A DNA stretch of 64,000 nt from Panax quinquefolius (GCA_020205615.1 CM035163.1:44030189-44094188), one strand, 5' to 3'; counted from the first letter of the stretch, positions 35,331-47,394 are shown. Notes: generated from the sequence alone by a model not told the origin. Made by a program: numbers and translations.

Positions 35331-35541
35331 CCAAGACTAGGATAACACATGAAATGAAGGTTTCTAGTAACGGAGTTTCAACCGATAAGTCGAAGTCTAA
35401 CTTCTCTAGAGTTAAATTTAAACGTTGAGTGCAAGTAGGAGAAATAAAAGAGTGGCTAGAACTGGTATCGAATAAGGTATGGACTTCGCAAGAGTTTATA
35501 ATTAACTTACCCGTAATAACTTTATTTGGGTTTGTCGACAA
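35308..35541 (-). pseudogene. C-rev aspartic protease remnant
   Basis: KVITGKLIINSCEVHTLFDTSSSHSF within the first 35 residues is a gypsy protease start. The active-site motif reads DTSSS, with the glycine after DT lost. The second half of the protease is truncated after about 70 residues, and the reading goes into the pre-RT segment. Confidence 0.7.
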
Positions 35542-35791
35542 ACGTTATCACTTAAACTACCGGTTTTGACTTTGCTATAGAGTACATTCCACCCTTAATT
35601 GCTTCATCACATTCCTGATCCATGATTCGAATCATTACTCTCCGATCCATATCGAATTGGGGTTGACCGCTCTGCACAGGGTAATTCCGAATTCGATGTT
35701 GGATTCTCCTAATTGTTGTCCAAAAAGCAAAATCCATTTCATCTTTTTTGGCCTTATTGGATTGGACGTCTATTTTTATAATATCTACGCG

Positions 35792-36262
35792 TCATGTGGC
35801 TTTTACCCATGCATCATCTATTCTCCTTCGTTCAGTTATTTCTTCTTTCATCGGAACTTTTATCATAGCATTCTCAGATTCTAGCTCTAATATCTTATAC
35901 TCTGCCAAAGAGTGCTTTTGTTCAAGCATCGCACATCGGTTAACACAATTTTGAATTGTTACATCTCTTTGCTCCACGACCGTCTGCCGTTCTTCAGCCT
36001 GCTCTTCTAACTCATGAATACGATTTTGTAATTCTAAATTTCGATAATAAAATTCTTCTAATAAATTCTCCTCCGGTTCCTCTTCTTCCTCACTCTCAGG
36101 TGCTACCTCTGCAACTAGCTCGGGTGCAACTATTAGTTCTTCACTCACCACATAGATATCTCTAATTTCTTCTACGTCTGACATCACATTAACCTAGTTA
36201 GTGATCAATGGTGTCTCAATGGTCTTATTCACTCCATTGTTAACATTTTCAGCTGCCATTTT
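35792..36262 (-). CDS. C-rev acidic coiled-coil ORF in place of gag
   Basis: Minus strand. The first residues (AENVNNGVNKTIETP, from 36262) match the gag start of C-plus (44640-44700). After one stop, an uninterrupted 131-codon frame (36187-35792) diverges completely from that gag. It has a Glu-rich segment (residues 30-45: PESEEEEEPEENLLEE) and then a long predicted coiled coil (LELQNRIHELEEQAEERQ, ILELESENAMIK). No capsid or zinc knuckle is present between it and the protease. It could be a substituted domain or a normal extra part of this family. Function unknown. Confidence 0.5.
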
Positions 36263-36426
36263 CAAACTATTCCACAAAACAAGGGTTAATTAACATGTCA
36301 CATATTATCCCTATACTCTGACCGACCAATTAAATAATAAATAAACTTAGGTAGGTCATACTAGCGAAAGAATTTTCCATCTCTCCCCTCCTAGTTCTTG
36401 TCTCACATCTCAGCCAGGGATCATAT

Positions 36427-36444
36427 CCCTAAGCTTTGATACCA
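36427..36444 (-). other. primer-binding site of C-rev, Met-tRNA type
   Basis: On the minus strand TGGTATCAAAGCTTAGGG, two bases after the LTR end. Confidence 0.8.
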
Positions 36445-36446
36445 AG

Positions 36447-39400
36447 TGTGACGCCCCCAAAATAGGTATACATCAACCATCTTGGGTCACCAAATACATG
36501 GTACATAAATTAAATACAAACTTAATTATATAACTGTCGAGTAATATATGACAAAGCGTAGCTTAGAGTTTAAACAAGAATATTGCCTTCTAGACAATAT
36601 CCACTCTCAAATAGAGTCCTCATTACATTTATTATCATATTATTCCGTAGAATAGTGAGGACTACTAAAGCCACTTATCCTGGACCGTCAATCCGTTCCC
36701 CTACTCGTCCCAACAATATTCTCATTTCCTGAAGAGAACAATGAAAGAAAGGGTGAGCTCAACTAGCCCAGTAAGAAATATTATGACAAGGATAATGTCA
36801 ACTGCAGCGAAATAAGCAATCCATTAGAAGAGTCAAGCAGAGCATAAAATCTACTATCTTATATGATTTAAAAAGTTTTTCATCAACTTTATCGTTGAGA
36901 CTCAGCTTAATAAATAAACCACATCATCCCTGCACCACGGCCAAGGATATTCATGTAATCATCAATGGTCATGATTATACCGAATAATCCATGATTATAA
37001 TCATACCAACAACTGTCCATCAATGAACTACAGGCCAATGAGGACTTTTACCACATCATTCGTCACATTACAATCATGATTATACCGAATAATCCCTGGT
37101 CATAATTATACTAAGTCCATCTATGCACGTAAGCCAAAGATGACTTTAATCACAATATAAGCATGAGGATGATGACAATTACATAATAATTCAATAAAAC
37201 AAGTTCAAGGATAAATTTTAAAGATTTATAATTTAATTTATCCAGAAATCAATAACGTCCAAATTGTCAACATGATTCTGCTTTGTAGAGTAAAATTCAA
37301 GAATAATAGTCATGTACCAAAAATAATTTGGACAGAAAAGAATCAATTTATCGTCGTGAATAGTATCCCGTGAATAGTATTTCAGAAATTGTACCTCCTG
37401 AATAGTATCCCGACATGAAAAGTACCCCAAATACCCGAGTGAATAATATTTGGGTGAATAGTACTTTGGGTGAATAGTAACCCATGAATAGTAACTCGTG
37501 AATAGTACTCCGACACAAAAAGTTCCCCGAATACTCGAGTGAATAATACTAGAGTGAATAGTAACCGGGTGAATAGTAACCCGTGAATAGTAACTCGTAA
37601 AAGAAAATACCGAAGAAAATGATATTCCATGACGAGTACAAAAGAAATGATATCTCATACGAGTATAATATAATATACGAAACTGCAAATGGATTTTCAC
37701 CCGCCATGCGGTAATTCACGTAGACTAATCATTTCAACAATTTAATAAAGAATGAATACGAAAGGTCATTCACCATCCATGCGATAATCCACATAGACAG
37801 GTTATTCTAACAGAATAATAAAGAATGAAATAATAGAAGAATTCACCAGGCATGCGATAGACCGCATAGATAGGTTATTCCAACTGAATAATAAATAATA
37901 GAACCAGGTCATGTGTAATACACACAGACATGATATTCCAACAGAATAATAAAGAATGGAACCAGGTCATGCGTAATCCACACAGACAGGATATTCTAAC
38001 AGAATAATAAAGAATGGAATAACAGAAGAATTTTACCATATATGCGGTACTTTGCATAGACGGGTTATTCCAACATAATAATAAAGAATGGAATAACAGA
38101 AGCTCTCTTCATGAATACGAAAGAAATAATACCCCTTACCTTAGAAGAAAACTGGATACTAGAATAATGAGGTAGGAGACTTCTCTTCTTCTTTCTCTCT
38201 ATAATTTTTCTCTATAATAATTGCTCTATAGCTTTAGTGAATTGGTAAGAAATGAAGGAAGAATGAGCTTCTATTTATAGGAAAATATAGTTTCAATAAT
38301 TGCACATTTTGGGGCTCAAAATATTACAGGATAATACCTTCCTCTTTTTCTTCATTTTTAATTTAGTCCTGCAAGTATTATCAAACTTGCACCACCCTCC
38401 CCTAATAGTAAATCATGTAAATTAATAGTAAAATCACGTGACTCAATAGTATAATCATGTGAAAAAACTAATTACAGTATAGTACCTTCATCTATACCTC
38501 TATTTTTAACTTAGTCATGCAAGTATTATCAATCTTGCACCACCTCCCCTAATAGTACATGAATGTGAATCAATAGTACACACATGTGAAAAATTGTTAT
38601 AATCATGTGAATCAATAGCAATTAATTTCTCATTTATCCGATGAATTACCCGATTGGTCAATATAACCTCCAGACATTAATTATTATCAAAAAATATGTC
38701 GATTTCCACTAACACTAATAATCCCAACACAATGAAATTATCAATTTCATATTTAATCATCACGAACTTATTCATCATTAATATTATAAATCACAATATT
38801 TAACAACCAGTTCGTTCCAAGGAAAGAGGGGGCTTTTCGATAAGGATTTCTCCTTATTGGCGCGCAATTAGGTGACCAAACCTCTCCTTGACAGAACTTC
38901 TAGACATTGTCAATATTGTAAATAATAATATGAATAATTTTGCCATCTCAATTATTGATTTAATAACATAACATATTATGCAGACGATACTGTGACAATA
39001 ATTGAATAATTAATATGAGAGATATGATGCAACAATTATTGTAGCAATAATTGAGTATAACTAAGTGACTTCTTACGTAAGCATCAATAATCAATACCGT
39101 GTGCTACTATGCAACCACGTGTATTACTGTACTTTTACTACCGGGTAGTTCAACAGTTTTAACGGTAACACTTTCGCCGTTATTTTTATAAAATGATAAT
39201 TCTATTGTTTTCTAAATACGACAATACTTCCGTTATGGGGTCCACTAATGATTATGCCATCGTACGAATATTCGCTGTTAAAATGAATATTCCCCGACTA
39301 ATCGAATATTCCCTGACACAACGAATATTTTATATCAACTTGCTTACTTTGCAAAAAATTTCACATATCACCCTTAACTTTAACCTTTTATCAATTTAAC

Positions 39401-39470
39401 CATTTACGAAATAAAATAATAATTATAAGAAAATTGAATACTTTTATTTCATAAAATTCGGGGTCTTACA
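36447..39470 (-). repeat. C-rev 5' LTR (right copy)
   Basis: 3024 bases, TGTGACGCCCCC to GGGGTCTTACA, matching 31403-34496 in full. It lacks the 72-base block of the left copy near 36797. Confidence 0.88.
38271..38280 (-). promoter_or_regulatory. TATA box of C-rev right LTR
   Basis: CTATAAATAG on the minus strand, the same as at 33321-33330. This is the 5' LTR, so it would drive the element. Confidence 0.55.
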
Positions 39471-40059
39471 CTACACCATATAGTATGGTTGTATATGCTC
39501 ATATGCACATAACTGTTAATATAATATTATTATATTACTAACTTACTTATTTATGTTAAATAAATAAATTATTCATTCCCTTGATTAATTATCACTTAAT
39601 ATAATTTAATCCACTCAAGTATTGAAGAAATTATGGATTATATAATCATTAGTTATCCATATAATTTTGATTATATAATTTCAAATAATACTCTTATATT
39701 TTAGATCAATTATCAAGAATCAATATCCTACCATAACCGAAATCAATTAATTAATATCAAAATTAATAATCACATAATAATTAACCCTCATTAACAATTA
39801 ATTAATATACTACAACATCAATTAACAATTAATAAGTACACTACAACAACAATTAATATTACTGTTAGTATTTGCCATCATCATGCCACACAAGGCTTTC
39901 AGCGAGCTTACCACAAGCTCCACATATTCACAATTACTCAGTTATTTAATATAATTGAGTTATCTCATTTCGAAATATAAAAATCATTTATATTTAAATA
40001 AATATTTATTTTCATTGATATTTCCATTTATTTATACGTGGAAATTCCCGGGTATTACA

Positions 40060-40252
40060 ATTACGACCAGGAATTATGTATCAGTATAATCATGACTTGT
40101 AATGTTACAAATGATGTGATAAAAGTCCTCATTGGCCCATAGTGCATTGATAGATAGTTGTTGGCATAATCATGACCATTGGTGATACTAACGAATATCC
40201 TTGGCCCGTAGTGCATGGATAATTCGATGATGTGGATCTACTAATGAATATC
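40060..40252 (+). repeat. C-plus 5' LTR, segment 2
   Basis: Matches the reverse complement of about 31960-32130 in C-rev (AAAGTCCTCATTGGCC, AATCATGACCATTG). It lies between TSD ATTAC of E and TSD ATATC of D. Confidence 0.8.
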
Positions 40253-41036
40253 TATAAAACCCCAAATCCCGGTCCTAATCACCAAGGATCTGGTATACTA
40301 TTTCTATAACTATTGCGAAAGATATAAACATAAATTATTTATATATTAAAACTTTATACATTAGTCCCCAAGGTCGAGTAACCTTAACTTATACACAATT
40401 CAATATCCTATCTAACAAACAATGTTATTATCATACATTACTGTTACTATTCTAGCTGCACACATAATTCCCAAGCTGGACTTGTCTTTATCTTTTCCTT
40501 ATATCCGACATATTCGTCTTAAACTGCATTGTTTATCATGATATAGCAAGGGTGAGCAAAAAGGTTGCCCAACAAGTATAAATTTATTTGAGGATATATC
40601 ATGATTGAAAGAATTTGAATAATAGCTGGCTAACCATTCAACAATATAGTTGTGAACTAGCATGAACAAATTTTTATAACTGAACGACCAAGTCAATAGG
40701 AATTGAATGGTCAAGATAGAACATAAACAATTTATAACTGGACTAGATGGTAATGAAGGCGATCAACCTTTCATACCTGATGAACACATGTATTATTTTC
40801 ACAGAAAGCTATTCAACAAATCGTAGACATGGTAATCAGTAATGATTAGCCATAAGCATAATTGAAAGAACAACTCGAGGTCGAGTTTAGAGAACTTGCA
40901 CAATAATTAGAAGTTCAAGGTTAGGAACCTACCTGTATCATCGACTACTGTTACACAATTTATATTGCTTTATCCGAAGACCTAATATTAATAATATAGA
41001 TCCCTACATTAGAATAATAGCATCACAAGATAATAT

Positions 41037-41038
<2 letters not shown>

Positions 41039-41092
<54 letters not shown>
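41039..41092. repeat. (TA)n microsatellite
   Basis: About 26 uninterrupted TA units within solo LTR D. Confidence 0.95.
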
Positions 41093-41097
<5 letters not shown>

Positions 41098-42223
41098 TAA
41101 AATAATCCTAAACACAGAGCACATAACACATAACCCAATCAGTCCATAAACTACCTAATACTCGGTATCAAGTCAAACTATTTCAGTCGGACTTGAATCC
41201 AACATAATTCTAACATCCCGACGGTCTAGTCGGACAATTATCGAGTCTAAGTTTAATTAAACTCTGCCTAAATACTTAACAATTATCTTTGATAATTTTA
41301 TTATTAGTTAAAATATTTTTCATAGGCTCGTAATAATTTTTAAGTAATTATTACCATATATCATGATTTTTCAATCATTATATCATATTTCAATAATTTT
41401 TAAGTAATTATTACAAAGTATTTTTAATACCACCATAAAATCACATTTATATAATTTTTAAACATTTAAATCCATTATCAGATAATTGACATTAATATTA
41501 AAATATTAATATTTTCATGACAAAATATTAAAAGTTATATTTTATAACTTAAAATATTTTTATAACACTTAAATCATTTTTATATGGTTTTTAAATCATT
41601 AATTCTAATTTTCCATAATTTATTTAATATATTCATTAAATAAATCAATTACCATTAATATTAATTTAATAATGAAATTCATCACAAAATATCAAAAGTT
41701 ATTAATAATAACTTAAAATATTTTCTAACACCATAATATAATTTTTCATGAAATTTTATGTATTAAAATTATTTTAAATAATTTATTTAATATTATATTT
41801 AAATAAATTAAATACCATTATTATTCCAAAAATATTAAATATTTATGAAATATATTGAATAATTAAAAACCCATTTTGGACTTAAAAATAATTTTTAGGA
41901 ATTTATTTTGTATTTTAATAATTTAAAACTATTTTTTTCTATTTATTTAATAAAAATAATAATTTTAGAAATAAAGCTGTCACTAAAAGTGGCCTATAGC
42001 GATAGAGGCTGTCATTATTGGTGTTCTTGGCAAACCGAACATCTTATATCGATTATCGAGTTCTTTAGGTTTGACCACATGTAGATCTGTGATCAGAAAG
42101 TTTTCTGGGCTGCTTGATGTGTTAGAATTGTAGTATAAGTGTAATACTACAATTACATTCTAAGTTCATGGCCAAGCTACAACAAATCAGAGAGTTATAA
42201 GCTCTCCAATATGATGTCAGAGC

Positions 42224-42261
42224 TGTTCTTCATTTTTGGGTTTTTGAGAAAATGAAGAACA
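42224..42261. repeat. hairpin homologous to that of family B LTR
   Basis: A 13-base stem TGTTCTTCATTTT/AAAATGAAGAACA around a decayed inner part; counterpart of 24436-24472. Confidence 0.8.
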
Positions 42262-43886
42262 TTTCGTGGTGCTACTTTAGATCCTTATATCTTGGTCTCT
42301 AGATCTGCTTTGTATGATTTAATGGTTCGATCTTGCAGTCTTGATGTCAAAGTACAACTACATAACATCATATCATTCTAAAAACATCACCAACTCAAGA
42401 CTTGAGTCGGTTAAAGTACTGGTCAAAAGCTGTTCTTCACAATTTCTGGGTTTTCAAGATTTCGTCCTAGGCAGTTGGTCAACGCCAGTTTGACCACTCA
42501 CAAATTTGCTTATATGCAAGATCTGGGTGATCAATTAGCATGATTGTGTAGTACTTATACCAGTCTATATTATAAAAATAACAACATGGCTTAACTGCCA
42601 AACAACTACAAGATCAGAGGCTTGCAAAAGCTTGTCAGAGCCATCTAGAAAATTCTGGGTTTTCCAGAAACAGTCTCCCATGGTCAGTCAACCATATTTG
42701 ACCACATATATCCTGCAATCTAAACATGATCTGACACTATTTCCAGTTCCAGATCATAGTCCACATGACAAAGAACAAGTCTATAACTTAAAACTAACAT
42801 AACACTTAACACGGAAGGATCTATGAGCCCTGACCGTCAAGCCATATTTTAGGGTTCATAGTCAGTTCTTAAAACTTGATTTTCTAACACCTAGATGTTA
42901 TGGATCCTTGATGTAACATCTTGGATCACTCAATAACATCCCTTAACATAACTTTAAACAATAACTAACAACGTCTAACATCAAATACATAGATTTACAA
43001 GTTTTAGGTTTTTATACCTTTTAAACTTTGATTCTTGATTTCTGTCCTTAGATCCTGTTCTTGAAAGGCTAATAACTGAACTTGGCTTTGTTTTTCACTC
43101 CCTCTCACTCTAGATTTTGAAAGTGAAGAGAGAGAAGGGACTTGGAGCAAATTAGAAGTAAAGTAAGATTTTCACTTACTTAAATCTTAGATCTTTTGAA
43201 TCCATGGTTGTAAATGTGGCTAGGTGGCACAAGTTATCTGATATTTGTTATATTTTGAGCACATGAGATAAGTTAGAGAAATGACTCACCAAGATTGTGT
43301 AATCTTTTACTTAAAGTTTAAGAAAAGGGTATTTCGGTCATTTCACATTCAATATGGGCAATTTGGTCTTTTCCCTTATAATTTGAAGGGCAAATTGGAC
43401 ATTTCCCTTTTATTCCATAACTTATAACACTTAGCCAATTATAATTAGCTTTTGAATTCCTGAATTAGGGTTTACTATTTTGAACTAGGGTTTCAGATTC
43501 TCGGAACAAAAATTAGGGTTTCTGAGCGTATCGTTAGGGTTTCTAAACAGTAATTAGAGTTTTCTAACTGAAACATGACGTTCTCACATAACTTTAGGGT
43601 TTGCTAAAGTTACAACTTATCTGATAAATCTTTGATTCTAAATCACAAACTGAACACATAAACAATTAATGTACACATAAAATCACATACATAGCTTCTT
43701 AAACACTTATATACTTAACCTTGATAATTCTCCACCAAATTTCTTCCCAGAATTTTGAAATCATTAAAATTCCTTCACAGTAATGTCAAATCCATACACT
43801 TATCTTCAGTCTAGGTCTATCATATAACCTTTAATCCATCATTTTAGGATTTAAATAAATATCTAAATTCTCGGGCGGTTGTCACA

Positions 43887-44451
43887 ATATCCTTTGTCCG
43901 TAGTGAATGGATAATTCGATGATGTGAATTATTTATTGAGTTGTGTTATAGAGATAAAACATTGATGATGAACTTTTAAATTATAGAAGATAGTAGACAT
44001 CATACTCTACTTGACTCTTCTAATGGATTACTTGTTCTGGTGCAGTTAAGCTTGTTGTCTATTGTATTCTATTAGTTTTTATAATGTTGAAGACTAAGGA
44101 TAATTTATTCTACATTATCTTAGTAATAATATTCTTTAATGGGCTAGTTGAGCTCACCCTTTTCTTTCATTATTCTCTTCAGGAAATGAGAATATAGTTG
44201 GGACTAGTCGGGGAATGGAGTGATGGTCCAAGATGGTGGCTATAGTAGTCCTCACTATTCTATGAAATAGTGTGATAATAATTATAATGAGGACTTTATT
44301 TGAGTTTGGATATTGTCTACGAGACAATATTCGTGTTAAAACTCTCAGCTTACGTTTGTCGTATTGTGTAAATTAAGTTTGTATTTAAATTATGTACCAT
44401 GTATTTGGTGACTCAGAATGGGTTGTGTATACCTATTTTGGGGGCGTCACA
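43887..44451 (+). repeat. C-plus 5' LTR, segment 3 (end)
   Basis: Ends TTTTGGGGGCGTCACA at 44451, as in C-rev (reverse complement of 31403-31418). It repeats part of segment 2 (GGATAATTCGATGATGTG), so the host LTR had a short duplication before D was inserted. Confidence 0.8.
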
Positions 44452-44453
44452 AA

Positions 44454-44470
44454 TGTTATCAAAGCTTAGG
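44454..44470 (+). other. primer-binding site of C-plus
   Basis: TGTTATCAAAGCTTAGG, two bases after the LTR end; one change from the C-rev site. Confidence 0.75.
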
Positions 44471-44594
44471 GATATGATCCCTATCGGATATCTGAGGCTA
44501 GAACTAGGAGGGGAGAGATGAATAAATCTTTCGCTAGTGTCCTACCTTAGTTTATTTGTTATTTAATTAGCCGATCAGAATATAGGGATAAGAT

Positions 44595-45835
44595 GTGGCA
44601 TATCAATTAATCCTTGTTTTGTGGCAGTGTTTGAAAATAGCATCTGAAAATTTTGAGATAAGCAATGGAGCACATGAGACCGTTGAGACACCGCCAATCA
44701 ATAACCAGGATAATGTGCATCAGGAAGGTAATAATCCTCATGTAAACAACAACACCGACCAAATGACGAACGATTGTATATTTAGGAGCTTTCTAGAATT
44801 TATGCAACACCAAACGAGAGAGACTCTTGTTCAAAATGCAGGTGGAAACAATGGCAACTCACGGCTGGTCACTGCTAAGCAATTTAAGGAGCTGGGACCA
44901 CCAGAGTTTTTGGGAAAGCCAGAGCCACTTTAGGCAAAAATGTGGATTAAGCAGATCACCAAGATATTTGATGTCATGAGATGCTCCGAGGAGAAAAAGG
45001 TTCCCTTTGCCACCTTCATGTTCCGAGGAGAGGCAGATTACTAGTGGTAATCTGTAAAACATACTCATCTTTCCGCACTGAAGATGTCTTGGGAGAAGTT
45101 CCAAGAATTGTTCAATGACAAGTACTTTCCTGAGAGTATTCGTCACGTAAAGGAGGGGGAATTCATCAAGCTGGAACAAAATAATATGATAGTATCGCAA
45201 TACGAGGCTAAGCTTGTGGAGTTATCTCAGTTTGCATCTCATTTGGTAGATAATGAGGAGCGTATAACGTGAATGTTTCTACGAGGTTTGATGCCCGAAA
45301 TTCGTCAATACCTCATTTCTCACAAACTTTATTTATATTCGGATGTTGTGAATAGGGCTCAGTTATTGGAGCACAATAATGAGTCAGCCCAACCAAAAGA
45401 CAATGATCAATAACACGATAATAATTGTATCGGTGGCAACGACCATTGGAACAATGATAACCATCGTGGAGGAAATTATCATGCTAGAAATGGTAACCAC
45501 TTCGGTGGTAATCATGACCAAGATAATTGAAGAAATGACTTAAGTAGAAATTTCAAGAAGGGAAGATTCAATAATGACAACATAAAGAAGTTGGCAGCAG
45601 CACCAACACCCATTTCTAAGAAAGGAGAACGACCACCGGTCGTATGCCACAAATGCGGACAAGAGGGACACATCCGTCCAAACTGTACGTAGCAACCCAA
45701 AGTGTGTTTCAATTGTGGAAAGGAAGGTCATTTAGCTCAATTTTGTCATGCAGCGAAGTCAAGTCTAGCTAGGATGGTGACACCAAAGGCTGTCCCAAAC
45801 AAGTCAAAGTCGGTAATATAGGGAGAGCGTTTTTT
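44595..45835 (+). pseudogene. C-plus gag
   Basis: Gag would form the particle and bind element RNA. The N-terminus is Asn-rich. The capsid region starts near 44870 (QFKELGPPEFLGKPEP) and continues past stops at 44931 and 45041 into KMSWEKFQELFNDKYFPESIR (45084-) and FASHLVDNEERIT, a Retrotrans_gag-type core. A Gly/Asn/His-rich spacer follows, then two CCHC zinc knuckles, CHKCGQEGHIRPNC (45645-45686) and CFNCGKEGHLAQFC (45705-45746), with a stop between them. At least six in-frame stops are present. Two knuckles and this order fit the Tekay/Del group. Confidence 0.82.
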
Positions 45836-46258
45836 GTGACTTCCCAAAAAGCGAGGAACCTGAATGAAGTTATCAGGGGTAAACTAATCATAAATTCTTG
45901 CGAAGTCTATACCTTATTCGATATTGGTTCTACCCATTCTTTTATTTCACCTAATTGTGCTCAATGGTTAAACTCGACTCCAAAGAAATTAGACTTTGAC
46001 TTATTGGTTGAAACTCTGTTCAGAGAAACCTTCGTTACATCCACCATTTATAAATCTTGTTTGATTTAAATTGATACCCTCACATTACTTGTTGATTTCA
46101 TTTCTTCGAAAATACTTGCATTTGATGTGATTTTAGGAATCGACTGGTTAACTACTCATCATGCTAAAATTGATTATTTTAGTAAGGTTATTAGCTTTTA
46201 TACTCCTAACCAACTTGCTATGAGAATTCAAGCAACCAAACCACTAAAGTAAATCACT
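45836..46258 (+). pseudogene. C-plus aspartic protease
   Basis: EVIRGKLIINSCEVYTLFDIGSTHSF is the protease start, with the catalytic motif D-I-G-S. The reading passes a stop at about 46069 and continues in frame with FDVILGIDWLTTHHAKIDY, the conserved protease end. It is more complete than in C-rev. It lies between the zinc knuckles and the fused RT/RNase H relic. Confidence 0.78.
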
Positions 46259-46288
46259 GTCATATCAAGCCATAAAGCCATTCGTTTA

Positions 46289-46620
46289 TTGAAAAATGGA
46301 TGTCAAGCTTTCTTAGCCCATGTTACGGATTTAAACAAAAATATGTTAGATTTGAATGCTATTTCTATTGTTAATAAATTTCCTGATGTATTTCCCGAAG
46401 AACTTCCTGGCCTACCCCTAGAGCATGAAATCGAATTTTACATTGACCTTGAACCTGGTACAAAACCCTCAAATATTTCTTCACCCAAAACGAATGTAAC
46501 ATACGCCAAAGACGTTGGCTCGAGCTGTTGAAAGGTTACGACCATACCATTCAATACTATTCTGGAAAAGCGATCGTGGTAGCTGACGCGTTGAGTAGAA
46601 GATCATATTCGGGTGATAAG
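46289..46620 (+). pseudogene. C-plus RT start fused to RNase H end (internal deletion)
   Basis: NKFPDVFPEELPGLPLEHEI precedes RT, and PGTKP is directly followed by the RNase H end (in a shifted frame KYFFTQNE, RQRRWLELL, then YDHTIQYYSGKAIVVADALS to 46600). The RT catalytic part and most of RNase H are absent. At the join, C-rev has two copies of AAAACCC about 13 bases apart and C-plus has one, so C-plus looks derived from the C-rev type by a further slip. Confidence 0.8.
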
Positions 46621-47394
46621 TCGATTATCAACCTATTTATTGGTTACCAACTTAATGGATTTTTGCTCAACTTAAGTATTTTTAGTATAGTTTTATTGTT
46701 TTGTATGATTTTTTTGTAGTTTACATCATGGAAACTCCTACGGCATGATTGTGGCATGGTGAAGGAATGAAAATGGTATGGCATAGCATGGCAAGCAATG
46801 AATAGGATGAAGGCTTGTGGATGTACTCAAAGCATGTGAAGAGGGTCATTGAAGTGGTAAAGTGAAGAAGAAAGAAGTGAAGAAAAGATGTAGCAAGCAG
46901 CAACAACAAAATAGTAAAACACTAGCAATATGCAAAATTCAGCATCAGCGCGGTCAAGCCCAGCATAAGGCCAGACACGACGCTCCCGTGCTAGGAGGCC
47001 ATCACACGCAGACAAGGCATGGCACACCCACACCCATTAAATAAAGGGATATGGTGCGCCCGTGCCAAGAGATTGATATACAATGCGGTCGCCGCACTAA
47101 GAGATTCGAAGAATCTGATACCCGACGCGACGCGCCTAAATTCTAAATTTGTGACCTTGCACATGCATTGCGCATGATCATACTTGACTTAAAATGCTGA
47201 CTTTATATTTTATATTGTTGAGCATGATTTCGAAGAGAGGGTGTATTTAATGGTTTAAAAAGACGTATTCTAGCCGTTATTATTACTACTTTTAGGGTTT
47301 TTCAAAATCTAGAGAGAATTCATTACATTTCTCTCTTTATATAATATTATTCGTTTTTTAAATATATTTTTCATCATCCTCAGTTCTAAATGAT
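46621..47394. other. unassigned stretch before C-plus LTR end
   Basis: No integrase tail and no PPT recognised. It contains a GC-rich block (46940-47110) with GCGCGGTC, GGTCGCCGC and similar phrases in AT-rich surroundings, like the GC-rich block of some LTR leaders. It may be the start of a diverged 3' LTR or a fragment of another element. Confidence 0.4.

Larger units (their letters stand above)
31403..39470 (-). mobile_element. family C element, reverse orientation (C-rev), complete with both LTRs
   Basis: Two LTRs of about 3.1 kb (31403-34496 and 36447-39470) flank a 1950-base interior with primer-binding site, an acidic coiled-coil ORF, protease, a fused RT/RNase H relic, the integrase tail and PPT, all on the minus strand. 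The flanks CTGCA (31398-31402) and CTACA (39471-39475) look like a TSD with one change. It is inserted in solo LTR E. Confidence 0.85.
28161..40059 (-). mobile_element. solo LTR E (B-like family), split by C-rev
   Basis: Reverse-oriented solo LTR, from TATGACGCCCCCAAATTC to CCCGGGTATTACA, flanked by perfect TSDs ATTAC (28156-28160 and 40060-40064) within C-plus LTR sequence. Its own length is about 3.8 kb (28161-31402 plus 39476-40059); the rest is the C-rev element. The first base pair is TA rather than TG. No internal region remains, as after LTR-LTR recombination. Confidence 0.78.
40253..43886 (-). mobile_element. solo LTR D (B-like family)
   Basis: Reverse-oriented, 3634 bases, from TATAAAACCCCAAATCCC to CGGTTGTCACA, with perfect TSDs ATATC (40248-40252 and 43887-43891) in C-plus LTR sequence. 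Its content parallels family B LTR in reverse: the same hairpin, an AT-rich array, a TTAGGGTTT cluster (43465-43610) and the GTCGGACAATTATCGAGTCT phrase. Confidence 0.78.

Noticed and set aside
37233..37700. Long minus-strand open frames in the C-rev right LTR (similar at 32436-32741)
   Set aside because: They read through the GAATAGTA array and have no domain; LTR sequence is not expected to code.
43465..43610. Interstitial telomere array
   Set aside because: The TTAGGGTTT units are irregularly spaced and belong to an LTR, so this is a motif cluster and not telomeric DNA.
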